From: PALSA-612 sp963776735
GTDB taxonomy: Bacteria > Actinomycetota > Thermoleophilia > Gaiellales > Gaiellaceae
Length of the DNA stretch: 64,000 nt
Reading direction: 5' to 3'
NCBI GenBank assembly: GCA_963776735.1
Contig: CAVZNV010000015.1
Coordinates: 248,001 to 312,000, forward strand
The notes under the pieces were generated by a model. That model searched no databases. It worked only from the letters and a program-made list of their open reading frames with translations, and was not told the DNA's origin. Positions 48,556 to 57,035 of the stretch are shown here, in pieces; the stretch's first letter is position 1; the number at the start of each line of letters is the position of its first letter. The position numbers were made by a program, and so were the translations under genes.

Positions 48556-48738
48556 GTGCCCATTCCGCTTCCGATCGAGACCAATCGCCTGTTGATCGAG
48601 AGCGTCCGATCGAAGCTCGAGAGGTATGCGAACGACCACCGACGCCTGGGCTTCAGCTCGTGGCCGATGGTGCTGCGCGAGAGCTGTGAGGCGATCGGCG
48701 ATGTCGGCTTCGCAATCTCGCGACGCGTTGCGATCTCG
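48556..48738 (+). pseudogene. Remnant of a GNAT acetyltransferase
   Basis: GTG 48556 begins PIPLPIETNRLLIESVR and continues LERYANDHRRLGFSSWPMVLRESCEAIGDVGFAI, which matches the N-terminal part of RimJ-type GNAT enzymes. The segment normally separating these two blocks is missing. The frame then runs, without the acetyl-CoA binding part, into the antisense DUF1326 gene. It is a truncated remnant. Confidence 0.55.
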
Positions 48739-48739
48739 G

Positions 48740-49375
48740 CTACGCGCGGTAGTCGAACGTCGACGCGTACGCGCAGACGCCGCTGTACTCGAATGCGAGC
48801 GGCTCCTGCTCGACCCGCAGCACCTCGACGGTGCACTCCTCGCCGCCCCGGTCGTGGCCGGGGATGACGCACGTCACCGTCGGCTGCTCGGCGACCGGCG
48901 CGGCGACCCGCACCTCGACGTGGTCGCGAACGCGGAACCACCGGCGTCCGGGCGTGTGGTCGATCTCGATCGCAGCGGGCGCCACGCCGACGAGGTTCGA
49001 CTCCTTCCAGATCCACGGCGCGTGCTCGCGGATGGAGCCGCCGCGGCGGCCGAGGAAGACGTCCTCGAGCGCCGAGCGCTGGTCGTCGTCGCCGCGCTCG
49101 TCGACGTAGAGGAAGAACGTCCACGGGGAGCCGGGTTCGTCGTCGAAGTAGCGGAGCGCGAGCACGACTCCGAGGCCGTCGAGGACGACGCCGTCGGCTC
49201 GGCCGTCCTCGACGAGCCAGGACAGGACGCCCAGGCACACGCCGTGGGTCGAGCGGCCGCCCGCCTCGCCCCCGATCCGCCGGCACGGGCAGATCGCGTC
49301 GCAATTGCACGACTCGAGATACGTGCCGCGGACATGCCACTCGCCTGCCACCAGGTGGAGGCTACGCTGAAACAT
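48740..49375 (-). CDS. DUF1326 family protein
   Basis: A 211-residue soluble protein with the hallmark ESCNCDAICPCR near residue 20 (three closely spaced Cys, probably metal or redox active), HGVCLGVLSWLVEDG, and a C-terminal beta-sandwich. The biochemical role of DUF1326 is unknown. ATG 49375 overlaps the ATG of the divergent DUF1361 gene by two bases (shared CATG). Its own upstream shows no obvious -10 at leaderless distance, so a later internal start remains possible. Confidence 0.82.
   Translation of the reverse strand: MFQRSLHLVAGEWHVRGTYLESCNCDAICPCRRIGGEAGGRSTHGVCLGVLSWLVEDGRADGVVLDGLGVVLALRYFDDEPGSPWTFFLYVDERGDDDQRSALEDVFLGRRGGSIREHAPWIWKESNLVGVAPAAIEIDHTPGRRWFRVRDHVEVRVAAPVAEQPTVTCVIPGHDRGGEECTVEVLRVEQEPLAFEYSGVCAYASTFDYRA
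49363..49368 (+). promoter_or_regulatory. -10 element of a leaderless promoter
   Basis: TACGCT is followed by 5 bases and ATG 49374. It lies inside the DUF1326 gene's first codons. Confidence 0.45.
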
Positions 49376-50006
49376 GCTGCAGCGACGGCTGCTGACGCTC
49401 TGCGTAGTGACGAGCGCGTTCAGCCTGGCGATCATGGCCGCGTACCGGTTCGCGTCCGGAAGCGGCGACCTCGACTACCTGCTCTGGAACATGGCGCTCG
49501 CGTGGGTTCCGTTCGTCGCGGCGCTCGCCCTCGATGACGTGCGCTCGACGCCGCTGAGCCTGCAGCTGCCGCTACTCGCCCTCTGGCTGGCCTTCTTCCC
49601 GAACGCGCCGTACCTCGTCACCGACCTGATTCACATCGATCCGGCCGACCGGACGTTCACGTCGGTTCTGGGGGACGTCGCGCTCGTGTCGGTCGCGCCC
49701 GTGGGACTGGCGCTCGGGTTCTCGTCGCTGATGCTGGTCGAGCGCGTCGTGCGCGGCCGCTTCGGCGGCCGCACGGCGCTCGCCGTCGCCGTGCTCTCGC
49801 TCGCGGCGGCCAGCCTCGGCATCTACCTCGGCCGCGTCGTCCGGCTGAACAGCTGGGACCTGCTCACCCGCCCGCGGGTGGTCGGAAGCGTCCTGCACCA
49901 GCTCCTGCGCAACCCGCTCGCGCACCCGACTGCGGTCGCGCTGACGATCGCGCTCGCCCTGACGCTCTCCGTGCTCTACCTGCGCTTCCGGCGCGCCGCC
50001 GTCTAG
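49374..50006 (+). CDS. DUF1361 membrane protein
   Basis: A 210-residue protein with about six transmembrane helices. The conserved blocks LDYLLWNMALAWVPFVAALAL and ALWLAFFPNAPYLVTDLIHI (about residues 60-80) identify DUF1361. The function is unknown. ATG 49374 overlaps the start of the divergent DUF1326 gene. Its stop overlaps that of the convergent cupin gene by 4 bases. Confidence 0.82.
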   Translation: MLQRRLLTLCVVTSAFSLAIMAAYRFASGSGDLDYLLWNMALAWVPFVAALALDDVRSTPLSLQLPLLALWLAFFPNAPYLVTDLIHIDPADRTFTSVLGDVALVSVAPVGLALGFSSLMLVERVVRGRFGGRTALAVAVLSLAAASLGIYLGRVVRLNSWDLLTRPRVVGSVLHQLLRNPLAHPTAVALTIALALTLSVLYLRFRRAAV

Positions 50007-50551
50007 TCCTCTTCGCAGTCGACGTTCGCGTAGCCGGAGCGGAATGCATGCCGCTCACCCGAGTCCGGGTCGAAGGTGTGCCGCCAGACGCAGCCGGTGT
50101 CGTTGGTGAGCAGGTGGATGGACACCGAGGGCTCGGCAGACGTCGTCCGGACGCGGTGGATGTCGTCCTGCGGCGGGATCAGTGCGTAGAAGTCGCCGCG
50201 CACGAGCTCGCGCCGCTCCAGGAGCTCGAGCCGGCCGCCCGTCTCGGCGAAGACTTCCTCGTCCTGAGTGCCGCGGTACAGGCCGACGAGGCCCCAGGCG
50301 AGGTGGTCGTGCACCGGCGTCGCCGAACCGGGCGGAACGACGAGCGAGAACAGCGACAGCGAGCCGTCGCCGGCGCGGTAGAGCAACCACTGGCCGATGC
50401 CGCCGCCCATGCCGCTCCCGGGAACCGGCGCCTGGTACTCCGCCGGCAACCAGTCGTCGTCGGCGAGCAGTTCGGCAAAGCGCGGACGGATCGCGTCGCA
50501 CGCCTCTTCCGCAGACCCGGCGCCTTCGATCGCCGCGTCCACGGCGGCCAC
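50003..50551 (-). CDS. Cysteine-dioxygenase-like cupin
   Basis: A 182-residue cupin. The metal site histidines are in TPVHDHLAWGLVGLYRG (HxH) and, later, IPPQDDIHRVRTT. SIHLLTNDTGCVWRHTF follows, as in cysteine-dioxygenase-type (CDO_I) proteins. It would use iron to oxidise a small thiol or related substrate. GTG 50551 is the first start after an in-frame stop. It is convergent with the DUF1361 gene. Confidence 0.7.
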   Translation of the reverse strand: MAAVDAAIEGAGSAEEACDAIRPRFAELLADDDWLPAEYQAPVPGSGMGGGIGQWLLYRAGDGSLSLFSLVVPPGSATPVHDHLAWGLVGLYRGTQDEEVFAETGGRLELLERRELVRGDFYALIPPQDDIHRVRTTSAEPSVSIHLLTNDTGCVWRHTFDPDSGERHAFRSGYANVDCEED

Positions 50552-50662
50552 GAACTCCCGGAGAACGGGCGAGTCGAGGACGAGCTCGTCGGATTCTCAC
50601 ACCGCGTAGTCTGCCCCGTCGCCATAATCCCTGTCCGAAGAGAAGCGATCCCGGAGGTATCA

Positions 50663-50959
50663 GTGGCCGAGCAAGACGACGTGGCGGCAAGCGCCCCCAT
50701 TGGGGCGGCAGACGAGAAACTCGTGATGATCATCCCCGCCGACTCGGGCTGGCGCGCCATCTACGGCGGCCAGAGCGGGAGCGAGGAGAGCGGCCTGAGT
50801 CGCGTCGTCGGCTGGGCGCTCGTCGAGGATTCCGCGGGCGACCGGAAGGTGGTCGGTCTGGTCGTCGATCCGCAGAACCGCTCCAGCATCGTCACGGCGA
50901 CGGGAACGGAGTCGACGCAGGCGGGGACGTTGACCGGCTACGGCTTCAAGGAACGCTAG
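50663..50959 (+). CDS. Small hypothetical protein
   Basis: A 98-residue soluble protein beginning at GTG 50663 with a good GGAGG ribosome-binding site. It reads VAEQDDVAASAPIGAADEKL then WRAIYGGQSGSEESGLSRVVGWALVED, ending GTLTGYGFKER. It is predicted to be mainly beta, with no recognised family. It sits just before the M23-like gene (its stop overlaps that gene's frame) and could be a partner. Confidence 0.55.
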   Translation: MAEQDDVAASAPIGAADEKLVMIIPADSGWRAIYGGQSGSEESGLSRVVGWALVEDSAGDRKVVGLVVDPQNRSSIVTATGTESTQAGTLTGYGFKER

Positions 50960-50996
50960 ATTCCTCGCCGCTCCGGCGGCGATCCTCGCGGCAGCC

Positions 50997-52409
50997 GTGC
51001 TCGCATCCGTCTCGGGCGCGCATCTGAAGGTGCCCGAGCCAGCGTTCGCGGTCGGCGCTCCCCCACCCGCCGACGCCCGGCACGCCGAGCGCGTCGCTGC
51101 GCCGTCGCTCTGCGGCGGCCCCGAGACGTCGTCGCCGTACCCGTGGCCGACGGAGTATCCGTGGCCGATCGCACCGTTCGACGAGCAGCACGCGGTCCGC
51201 GGCTACTTCGGCGACCCGCGCACCGTCTTCTTCAGCGACACCGACCCGCAGCTCGGCGCGTTCTCGTTCCACAACGGGGTCGACATCACGGCGCCGGAAG
51301 GCACTCCCGTCTATCCGGTCGTGGACGGCACGGTGTCCGACGTGCAGGTGAACGAGGTCGTCGTGCACTCGGACGGCGGACGGCGCAGCTTCCAGTACTG
51401 GCACGTCGAGCCGCTCGTGACGGTCGGCCAGCACGTCGACGCCGAGCGCACCGTCCTCGGTCTCGTCCAGGCACCCGCGAACCACGTTCACCTGACCGAG
51501 ATCACCGACGGCGTCGTCCAGAACCCGCTCCAGCCGCACCACATCACGCCGTACGCGGACTCGACCGCGCCGGCCGTGAACTGGCTCGTGGTCCGGTCGC
51601 CGGACGGAAGGGAGCTCAACCCCGACGGGCTCACCGGCACCGTCGAGCTGGACGCGAACGCGACCGACGAGCAGCCGCTGCCCTCCCCGGCGCCGTGGAC
51701 GGGCCTGCCCGTGAGCCCGGCCCGTGTCGAGTTCGACGTCACGACCCCAGACGGGCGCGAGGTGCTGCCCGAGCAGGCGGCCGCCGACTTCATGGTCACG
51801 GAGCCGCCGAACAGGGACTTCTTCGACGTGTACGCGCCGGGCACGTTCCAGAACGAGCCGGCGGTGGGCACGCGCCTCTACCACGGCGCGCCGGGCGAGT
51901 ATCTCTTCGCGCTCACGCCGTTCCGGCTCGACACCGCCATGCTCGAGCCGGGCCGCTACGTGGTCACGGTCACCGCCGAGGACACGTGCGGCAACACGGG
52001 CCGGCTGGGCGAGCCGATCAGCGTCCTGCCGCAGCAGCCGGCGACGGACGCGACTCGGATGCGGCTCGCCTCCTGGCCGCGAGAAGCCCACCGGGCCTGG
52101 ACGGTCGTGATCGCGTCGCTGGCCGAACGGCGGGGCATCGCGGACGCGCGCGAGGTCGCGCGGACGGCGGCCGACGACGGGCTGGGCTCGGTCGGCGTGC
52201 TGTCGACTGGCCGCTTCCCTGGACTCCGCGCCGGATCGTTCCTCGTCACCGCGGGCTTCTACGGCTCGCCCGAGTACGCCCAGGACGCACTCGGCCGCGA
52301 TCGAAGCCGCTACCCCCTCGCGTACGTGCGCGAGCTCGTCGCCCGCATCAGGCGCCCGCACGTCGCGCGAGCCGCGCGACGCACAGGTCAGGCTCGACGA
52401 ACACGCTGA
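50997..52409 (+). CDS. M23-type peptidase-like exported protein (start uncertain)
   Basis: About 470 residues. Residues about 60-180 form an M23 lysostaphin-like fold: FHNGVDITAPEGTPVYPVVDGTV with H-x3-D zinc ligands, and NHVHLTEI with the second His. It may cut or bind cell-wall peptides. A separate C-terminal half of about 300 residues is a secreted beta domain without known match. The upstream in-frame codons give NARFLAAPAAILAAAVLASV, a typical signal peptide, yet no ATG/GTG/TTG occurs between a stop at 50931-50933 and GTG 50997. So the true start is unclear. Confidence 0.6.
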   Translation: MLASVSGAHLKVPEPAFAVGAPPPADARHAERVAAPSLCGGPETSSPYPWPTEYPWPIAPFDEQHAVRGYFGDPRTVFFSDTDPQLGAFSFHNGVDITAPEGTPVYPVVDGTVSDVQVNEVVVHSDGGRRSFQYWHVEPLVTVGQHVDAERTVLGLVQAPANHVHLTEITDGVVQNPLQPHHITPYADSTAPAVNWLVVRSPDGRELNPDGLTGTVELDANATDEQPLPSPAPWTGLPVSPARVEFDVTTPDGREVLPEQAAADFMVTEPPNRDFFDVYAPGTFQNEPAVGTRLYHGAPGEYLFALTPFRLDTAMLEPGRYVVTVTAEDTCGNTGRLGEPISVLPQQPATDATRMRLASWPREAHRAWTVVIASLAERRGIADAREVARTAADDGLGSVGVLSTGRFPGLRAGSFLVTAGFYGSPEYAQDALGRDRSRYPLAYVRELVARIRRPHVARAARRTGQARRTR

Positions 52410-52429
52410 GCTCGCCGGCGTCGTGCGTG

Positions 52430-52435
52430 CAGAAT
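52430..52435 (+). promoter_or_regulatory. -10-like element of a leaderless promoter
   Basis: CAGAAT is followed by 6 bases and GTG 52442. Confidence 0.4.
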
Positions 52436-52441
52436 GGCGCC

Positions 52442-52969
52442 GTGCTCACCGACGGCGCCATTCGGCTCGTGCCGGTCTCGTCCGACCATCTCGAAGGACT
52501 GGCCGCGCTGATCGCCGACCCGGACGTGATCCGGAACACGCGCGTGCCCGACGAGCCCGACGAGGGGTTCGAGCGCAAGTGGCTCGCCGCGTACGAGTCC
52601 GGCGCCAAGGACGGCACGCGCGACGGCTTCGCGATCGAGGACGCGGAGACCGGCGCCTTTCTCGGCATCGCCGGCCTTGTCGCGATCGAGCGCGACCAGC
52701 AGCAGGCGGAGATCGGCTACGTCGTGGCGCGCGAGGCCCGCGGCCGTGGGATCGCCACGCGGGCGCTCCGGCTCGTCACGGACTACGCGCTGGGCGAGGC
52801 CGGGCTCGACCGCGTGCAACTCCTGATCGACGTCGAGAACGAGCCATCGCTCCGGGTGGCCGAGCGGTGCGGCTACATGAGGGAAGGCGTGGCGCGGTCG
52901 CTCTACGTCAAGCCGGGCCGCCGGGCAGACATGGCCGTGTACTCCATGCTGCCCGGCGACAACCGCTGA
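52442..52969 (+). CDS. GNAT N-acetyltransferase, RimJ/RimL-like
   Basis: A 175-residue acetyltransferase. The motif A loop AEIGYVVAREARGRGIATRALRLVTDYAL contains the acetyl-CoA RGRGIA signature (about residues 102-107). NEPSLRVAERCGYMREGVAR is the RimJ/RimL-type C-terminal end. It acetylates an N-terminal or small amine substrate. GTG 52442 is 6 bases after CAGAAT. It converges on the superoxide dismutase gene without a gap. Confidence 0.88.
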   Translation: MLTDGAIRLVPVSSDHLEGLAALIADPDVIRNTRVPDEPDEGFERKWLAAYESGAKDGTRDGFAIEDAETGAFLGIAGLVAIERDQQQAEIGYVVAREARGRGIATRALRLVTDYALGEAGLDRVQLLIDVENEPSLRVAERCGYMREGVARSLYVKPGRRADMAVYSMLPGDNR

Positions 52970-53581
52970 CTACCTGCCCCGCGCCTCGTCGAACCGGCGC
53001 GCGACCTCGGGCCAGTTGACGACGTTCCACCAGGCGGCGAGATAGTCCGGGCGCCGGTTCTGGTAGTTGAGGTAGTAGGCGTGCTCCCAGACGTCGATGC
53101 CGAGGAGCGGCACCTTGCTCTCCATGATCGGGCTGTCCTGGTTCGGGCTGGACATGACCGCGAGACCGGTGCCGTCCCAGACGAGCCAGCTCCAGCCGCT
53201 GCCGAAGCGCTTGACGCCGCCGTCGTTCACAGCGGCCTTCAGCTCGTCGACCGAGCCGAACGCGTCGGCGATCGCCGCCGCGAGCTCGCCCTCGGGCTCG
53301 CCGCCGCCGTCGCCGCTCATGATCGTCCAGAACAGCGAATGGTTCGCGTGCCCGCCGGCGTTGTTGCGGACGGCGGCGCGGATGTCCTCCGGGATGATCT
53401 CGATGTTCGAGAGGACGGACTCGACGGGCCGGTCGGCCCACTCGGTGCCGTCGAGCGCCTTGTTGGCGTTGTCGACGTAGGCCTGATGGTGCTTGTCATG
53501 GTGGATCTCCATCGTCCTCGCGTCGATGGTCGGCTCGAGGGCGCCGAAGTCGTACGGAAGCGCTGGTAGCTCGAACGGCAT
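52970..53581 (-). CDS. sodA: Fe/Mn superoxide dismutase
   Basis: A 203-residue enzyme. Metal ligands appear as the first His of the MEIHHDKHHQAYVDN block, H in GGHANHSLFW, D and H in DVWEHAYYLNY. QNRRPDYLAAWWNVVNW is the family end. It converts superoxide to oxygen and peroxide in the cytoplasm; Fe versus Mn cannot be told. ATG 53581 has AAAGGAG upstream. It is divergent from the aldo/keto reductase at 53627. Confidence 0.93.
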   Translation of the reverse strand: MPFELPALPYDFGALEPTIDARTMEIHHDKHHQAYVDNANKALDGTEWADRPVESVLSNIEIIPEDIRAAVRNNAGGHANHSLFWTIMSGDGGGEPEGELAAAIADAFGSVDELKAAVNDGGVKRFGSGWSWLVWDGTGLAVMSSPNQDSPIMESKVPLLGIDVWEHAYYLNYQNRRPDYLAAWWNVVNWPEVARRFDEARGR

Positions 53582-53613
53582 GTGAAGGCTCCTTTTCGGT
53601 GTCCGCCGGATCA

Positions 53614-53619
53614 TAGAAT
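53614..53619 (+). promoter_or_regulatory. -10 element of a leaderless promoter
   Basis: TAGAAT is followed by 7 bases and TTG 53627. Confidence 0.45.
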
Positions 53620-53626
53620 CCCGGCC

Positions 53627-54553
53627 TTGTCCTCCCGCGTCGACGTCCCGCCCATCGTGCTCGGCTGCGGCAACTTCGGCGGCATCGGCTCGGCACCCGC
53701 GTTCTTCGGCCGAGGCGAGGCGCGGGAGCAGGCGTTCGAGCTCATGGACGCCGCCTGGGCGATGGGACTCGACTGGTTCGACACGGCCGACGCGTACGGC
53801 GGCGGGCGCAGTGAGACGTGGATCGGGGAGTGGATCGCGAAGACGGGCAACCGGCCGCGGATCACGACGAAGACGTTCAACCCGATGGACGAGGGCGAGG
53901 ACTCCGGGCTCGCGCCGGTGCGGGTGCGGCGACAGCTCGAGTCGAGCTTGCGGCGGCTGGGCGTCGAGCGAATCGACCTCTACCTCGCGCACGAGCCCGA
54001 CCCGGCGACGCCGGTCGGCGACACACTGGCGGCGTTCTCCGACCTCGCGGCAACCGGGAAGGTCGCCGCCTGGGGGCTGAGCAACTTCGGCGCCGCCGAG
54101 CTGCGCGAGTCGCTCGATTTCGGCCGTCCGGCGCTCCTGCAGAACTCGTTCTCGCTCCTCGAACGGGGCGACGAGGAGGACGTGATCCCGCTCTGCGCCG
54201 CGGAAGGCGTCGCGTTTCAGGTGTTCGGGCCGCTCGCGGGCGGCTGGCTGACCGGCAAGTACCGCCGCGGTGCCGCGTTACCCGAAGGCTCGCGGATGAC
54301 GCTGCGGCCCGAGCCGTACCTGCGCTACGACAGCGAGGCGGTGTACGAGTCGCTCGACGGGCTCGAGGCCGCCGCGGCCGAGCGCGGCGTCAGCATGGCC
54401 GGCCTCGCGCTCGCCTGGCTGCTCGCGCACCCGGGCGTGACCTCGATCGTCGTCGGCCCGCGCACGCCCGCCCACCTCGAACCGGTGCGCGAGGCGCGCT
54501 CGTTCGAGCTCTCGCGGGACGAGTTCGAGCAAGTAGGCTCGCTGTTCTCATGA
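53627..54553 (+). CDS. Aldo/keto reductase
   Basis: A 308-residue TIM-barrel NADPH oxidoreductase. The catalytic tetrad is present: Asp and Tyr in WFDTADAYGGG (about 44-54), Lys in ITTKTF (about 80-85) and His in YLAHEPD (about 122). It reduces aldehydes or ketones. TTG 53627 lies 7 bases after TAGAAT; the upstream in-frame ATG 53582 would start before the -10. It starts an operon with ornithine-cyclodeaminase-like and dehydratase genes, overlapping by 4 bases. Confidence 0.87.
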   Translation: MSSRVDVPPIVLGCGNFGGIGSAPAFFGRGEAREQAFELMDAAWAMGLDWFDTADAYGGGRSETWIGEWIAKTGNRPRITTKTFNPMDEGEDSGLAPVRVRRQLESSLRRLGVERIDLYLAHEPDPATPVGDTLAAFSDLAATGKVAAWGLSNFGAAELRESLDFGRPALLQNSFSLLERGDEEDVIPLCAAEGVAFQVFGPLAGGWLTGKYRRGAALPEGSRMTLRPEPYLRYDSEAVYESLDGLEAAAAERGVSMAGLALAWLLAHPGVTSIVVGPRTPAHLEPVREARSFELSRDEFEQVGSLFS

Positions 54554-55470
54554 CGCCGCTGCTCGTGCTCTCCGAGGAAGACGTCGTCGAACTCCTCGAC
54601 ATGCCTGGGTGCATCGCGGCGATGGAGGAGGCGCTGAAGGCGCTCGAACGCGGCGAGGTGACGTTCCCGCTGCGGCCGATGGTGCGGGCACCGGGCGAGA
54701 ACCACCTGCTCGGGATGATGCCGGCGTACCGGGCCGGCGAGCGGCCGCTCTACTCGCTCAAGACCGTCGCGGTCATGCCGGACAACCCGGCGAAGGGCCT
54801 GGACGCGCACCAGGGGACGGTGACGCTCTTCGACGGCGTGACGGGGCAGACGCTGGCGCTGATGAACGCGTCGCCCGTGACCGCGATCCGCACGGCTGCT
54901 GTGACCGCCGTCGCGACGCGCCGACTGGCCCGCGACGACGCCAGGGTGCTCGCCGTCGTCGGCGCGGGCGTGCAGGCGCGCTCTCACCTCGAGGCACTGG
55001 CGGGATTCGACGAGGTGCGGGTCACGAGCCGGTCGCGCGACCACGCAGAGGCGCTGGCCGCGGAGTTCGGCGCGTCGGTGGCGGACGGCATCGAATCGGC
55101 GCTCGACGGCGCGGACGTCGTCGCCTTCACGACCAGCTCACCGGAGCCGATCCTTCGCCGCGAGTGGCTGAAGGAGGGCGCGCACGTCAACGCGGTCGGC
55201 ATGGGCCGCGAACTGGACGACGACACGCTGCAGGCAGGAACGCTCTTCGTCGACCGGCGCGAGTCCGCCGAGGTCGAGGGGAAGATCGACCCGTCCTGGA
55301 TCCATGCGGAGCTCGGCGAGCTGCTCGCCGGCTCGGCTGCCGGGCGGTCGTCGGCGCACGAGCTGACGGTGTTCCGGTCGCTCGGCATCGCCGTCGAAGA
55401 CCTGTTCGCGGCGGAGTACGTCGTCCGGCGCGCCGGCGAGACCGGCCGCGGGACGACGATCGAATTTTGA
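54550..55470 (+). CDS. Ornithine cyclodeaminase/mu-crystallin family protein
   Basis: A 306-residue Rossmann-fold protein. The NAD(P)-binding glycine motif is VVGAGVQARSHLEALAG (about 136-152). The earlier YSLKTVAVMPDNPAKGLDAHQGTVTLFDGVTGQTLALMNAS region carries the amino-acid-binding Lys. Members deaminate ornithine to proline, or reduce cyclic imines. It overlaps the aldo/keto reductase stop as ATGA and its own stop overlaps the next TTG start. Confidence 0.87.
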   Translation: MTPLLVLSEEDVVELLDMPGCIAAMEEALKALERGEVTFPLRPMVRAPGENHLLGMMPAYRAGERPLYSLKTVAVMPDNPAKGLDAHQGTVTLFDGVTGQTLALMNASPVTAIRTAAVTAVATRRLARDDARVLAVVGAGVQARSHLEALAGFDEVRVTSRSRDHAEALAAEFGASVADGIESALDGADVVAFTTSSPEPILRREWLKEGAHVNAVGMGRELDDDTLQAGTLFVDRRESAEVEGKIDPSWIHAELGELLAGSAAGRSSAHELTVFRSLGIAVEDLFAAEYVVRRAGETGRGTTIEF

Positions 55471-56414
55471 TCCCGCTCGACGAGATCCGCCGCGCACGTG
55501 AGACGATCGCGGGCGCCGCGATCCGCACGCCGCTCATCCGCCTGCCGGTCGAGGCGCCGTGCGAGATCTGGCTCAAGCTCGAGTGCCTGCAGCCGATCGG
55601 CTCCTTCAAGATCCGCGGCGCGACGAACGCAATCCGGCAGGCGTCGGCCGAGCAACTGGCCGACGGCGTCGTCACCGCGAGCGCCGGCAACATGGCGCAG
55701 GGGGTCGCCTGGGCGGCGCGCGAGGCAGGCGTGCCGGCGACGATCGTCGTCCCCGACCACGCACCGCAGACGAAGCTCGACGCGATCGAGCGGCTCGGCG
55801 GCCGCGTGATCAAGGTGCCGCACGAGCGCTGGTGGCAGACGATGGAGGAGCACCGCCACGAAGGCGTCGACGGGCTCTTCGTCCACCCGGTCGAGGACGA
55901 GAAAGTCATGGCCGGAAACGGCACGATCGGGCTCGAGGTGCTGGAGGACCTGCCCGATGCGGACGCGGTCGTGATCCCGTACGGCGGCGGCGGACTCACC
56001 GCCGGGATCGCGAGCGCCGTCAAGCAGCTGCGGCCCGAGACGAAGGTGTTCACGGTCGAGCCGGAGACGGGCGCGCCGTTCGCGGCGTCCTTCGCGGCGG
56101 GCTCGCCGCAGCCGGTCGAGTACACGCCGTCGTTCGTGGACGGAGCGGGCGCGCCGATCGTGCTGCCGAAGATGTGGGGCATCGACTCGGGGCTGGTCGA
56201 CGGCGCGCTCGTCGCGTCGGTCGACGAGACGGCGGCGGCGGTGCGGCTGTTGGCCGAGCGCCAGCGCGTGATCGCGGAAGGCGCGGGCGCGCTCTCGACC
56301 GCGGCGGCGCTCGCCGGCCGCGCCGGCGGGGGCAAGGTCGTCTGCATCGTGTCCGGCGGCAACATCGACGCGTCGCGGCTTGTGACAATCCTCGGCGGAG
56401 AGACTCCATCGTGA
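55467..56414 (+). CDS. Threonine/serine dehydratase-like PLP enzyme
   Basis: A 315-residue fold type II PLP enzyme. The cofactor lysine is in PIGSFKIRGATNA (about residue 48); the phosphate loop is IPYGGGGLTAG (about 172-182). SAGNMAQGVAWAARE is typical. It deaminates Thr or Ser, or acts as racemase. TTG 55467 overlaps the preceding stop (TTGA), a rare but consistent start. It is part of the amino-acid operon. Confidence 0.87.
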   Translation: MIPLDEIRRARETIAGAAIRTPLIRLPVEAPCEIWLKLECLQPIGSFKIRGATNAIRQASAEQLADGVVTASAGNMAQGVAWAAREAGVPATIVVPDHAPQTKLDAIERLGGRVIKVPHERWWQTMEEHRHEGVDGLFVHPVEDEKVMAGNGTIGLEVLEDLPDADAVVIPYGGGGLTAGIASAVKQLRPETKVFTVEPETGAPFAASFAAGSPQPVEYTPSFVDGAGAPIVLPKMWGIDSGLVDGALVASVDETAAAVRLLAERQRVIAEGAGALSTAAALAGRAGGGKVVCIVSGGNIDASRLVTILGGETPS

Positions 56415-57035
56415 ACGGCTACGCGCACACAGACGGGGGCACGATCGACGAGCGGCTGCGGCTGTTCGTCCTCGACGTGTTCGGCGAGCTCGAAGGCGAG
56501 ACGGGCAGCCGGCAGCAGAATCCTCTACGTGCTCGACGGCTTCGGGACCCTCGAGCTCGCGGGGGAGTCGCACGCACTCGAGCCCGGCTCCGGCGTCCTG
56601 CTCCTGCCCGGCGAGGAGTACACGCTCGTCGGCGACATGCGCTTCGTGGCCGTCGACGCGCCGGTCGACGGGGAGATCGCGCGCGAGCGGGTGATATCGC
56701 GTTTCGCCGACCGGGACGAGGAGCGCGCCGACGAGAAGCGCACGTTCCGCGTTCTGCACCAGGGCGAGCTGACGCAGTTCGTCGGCATCGTCGAGCCGTG
56801 CCGCGCGCCCGACCACAGCCACCCGTACGACGAGGTCGGCTACATCGTCGAGGGGCACGGCATCGCGCACATCGGCGGCGAGGAGGTGCCGCTCGAGTCG
56901 GGCTCGTGCTTCTACCTGCCGCCCGGCTGCATCCACTGCATCGAGAACACAGGGCCCGGCGTGATGCGGATCATGGGCGTCTTCCACCCGGCCGGGAGCC
57001 CGAAGCAGCGCAGCTACGACGCTGCGGCCGGCTAA
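56411..57035 (+). pseudogene. Bicupin protein with a 1-base frameshift
   Basis: GTG 56411 overlaps the dehydratase stop and encodes VNGYAHTDGGTIDERLRLFV and VLDVFGELEGETGSR. Near 56509-56512 one extra base moves it out of frame. Deleting it gives SRILYVLDGFGTLELAG and a continuous frame to the stop TAA at 57033-57035. The second half has a second cupin barrel with HSHPYDEVGYIVEG and PPGCIHCIENTG histidines. It may be a metal enzyme or regulator of the operon. Either a real mutation or a base-calling error. Confidence 0.7.
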
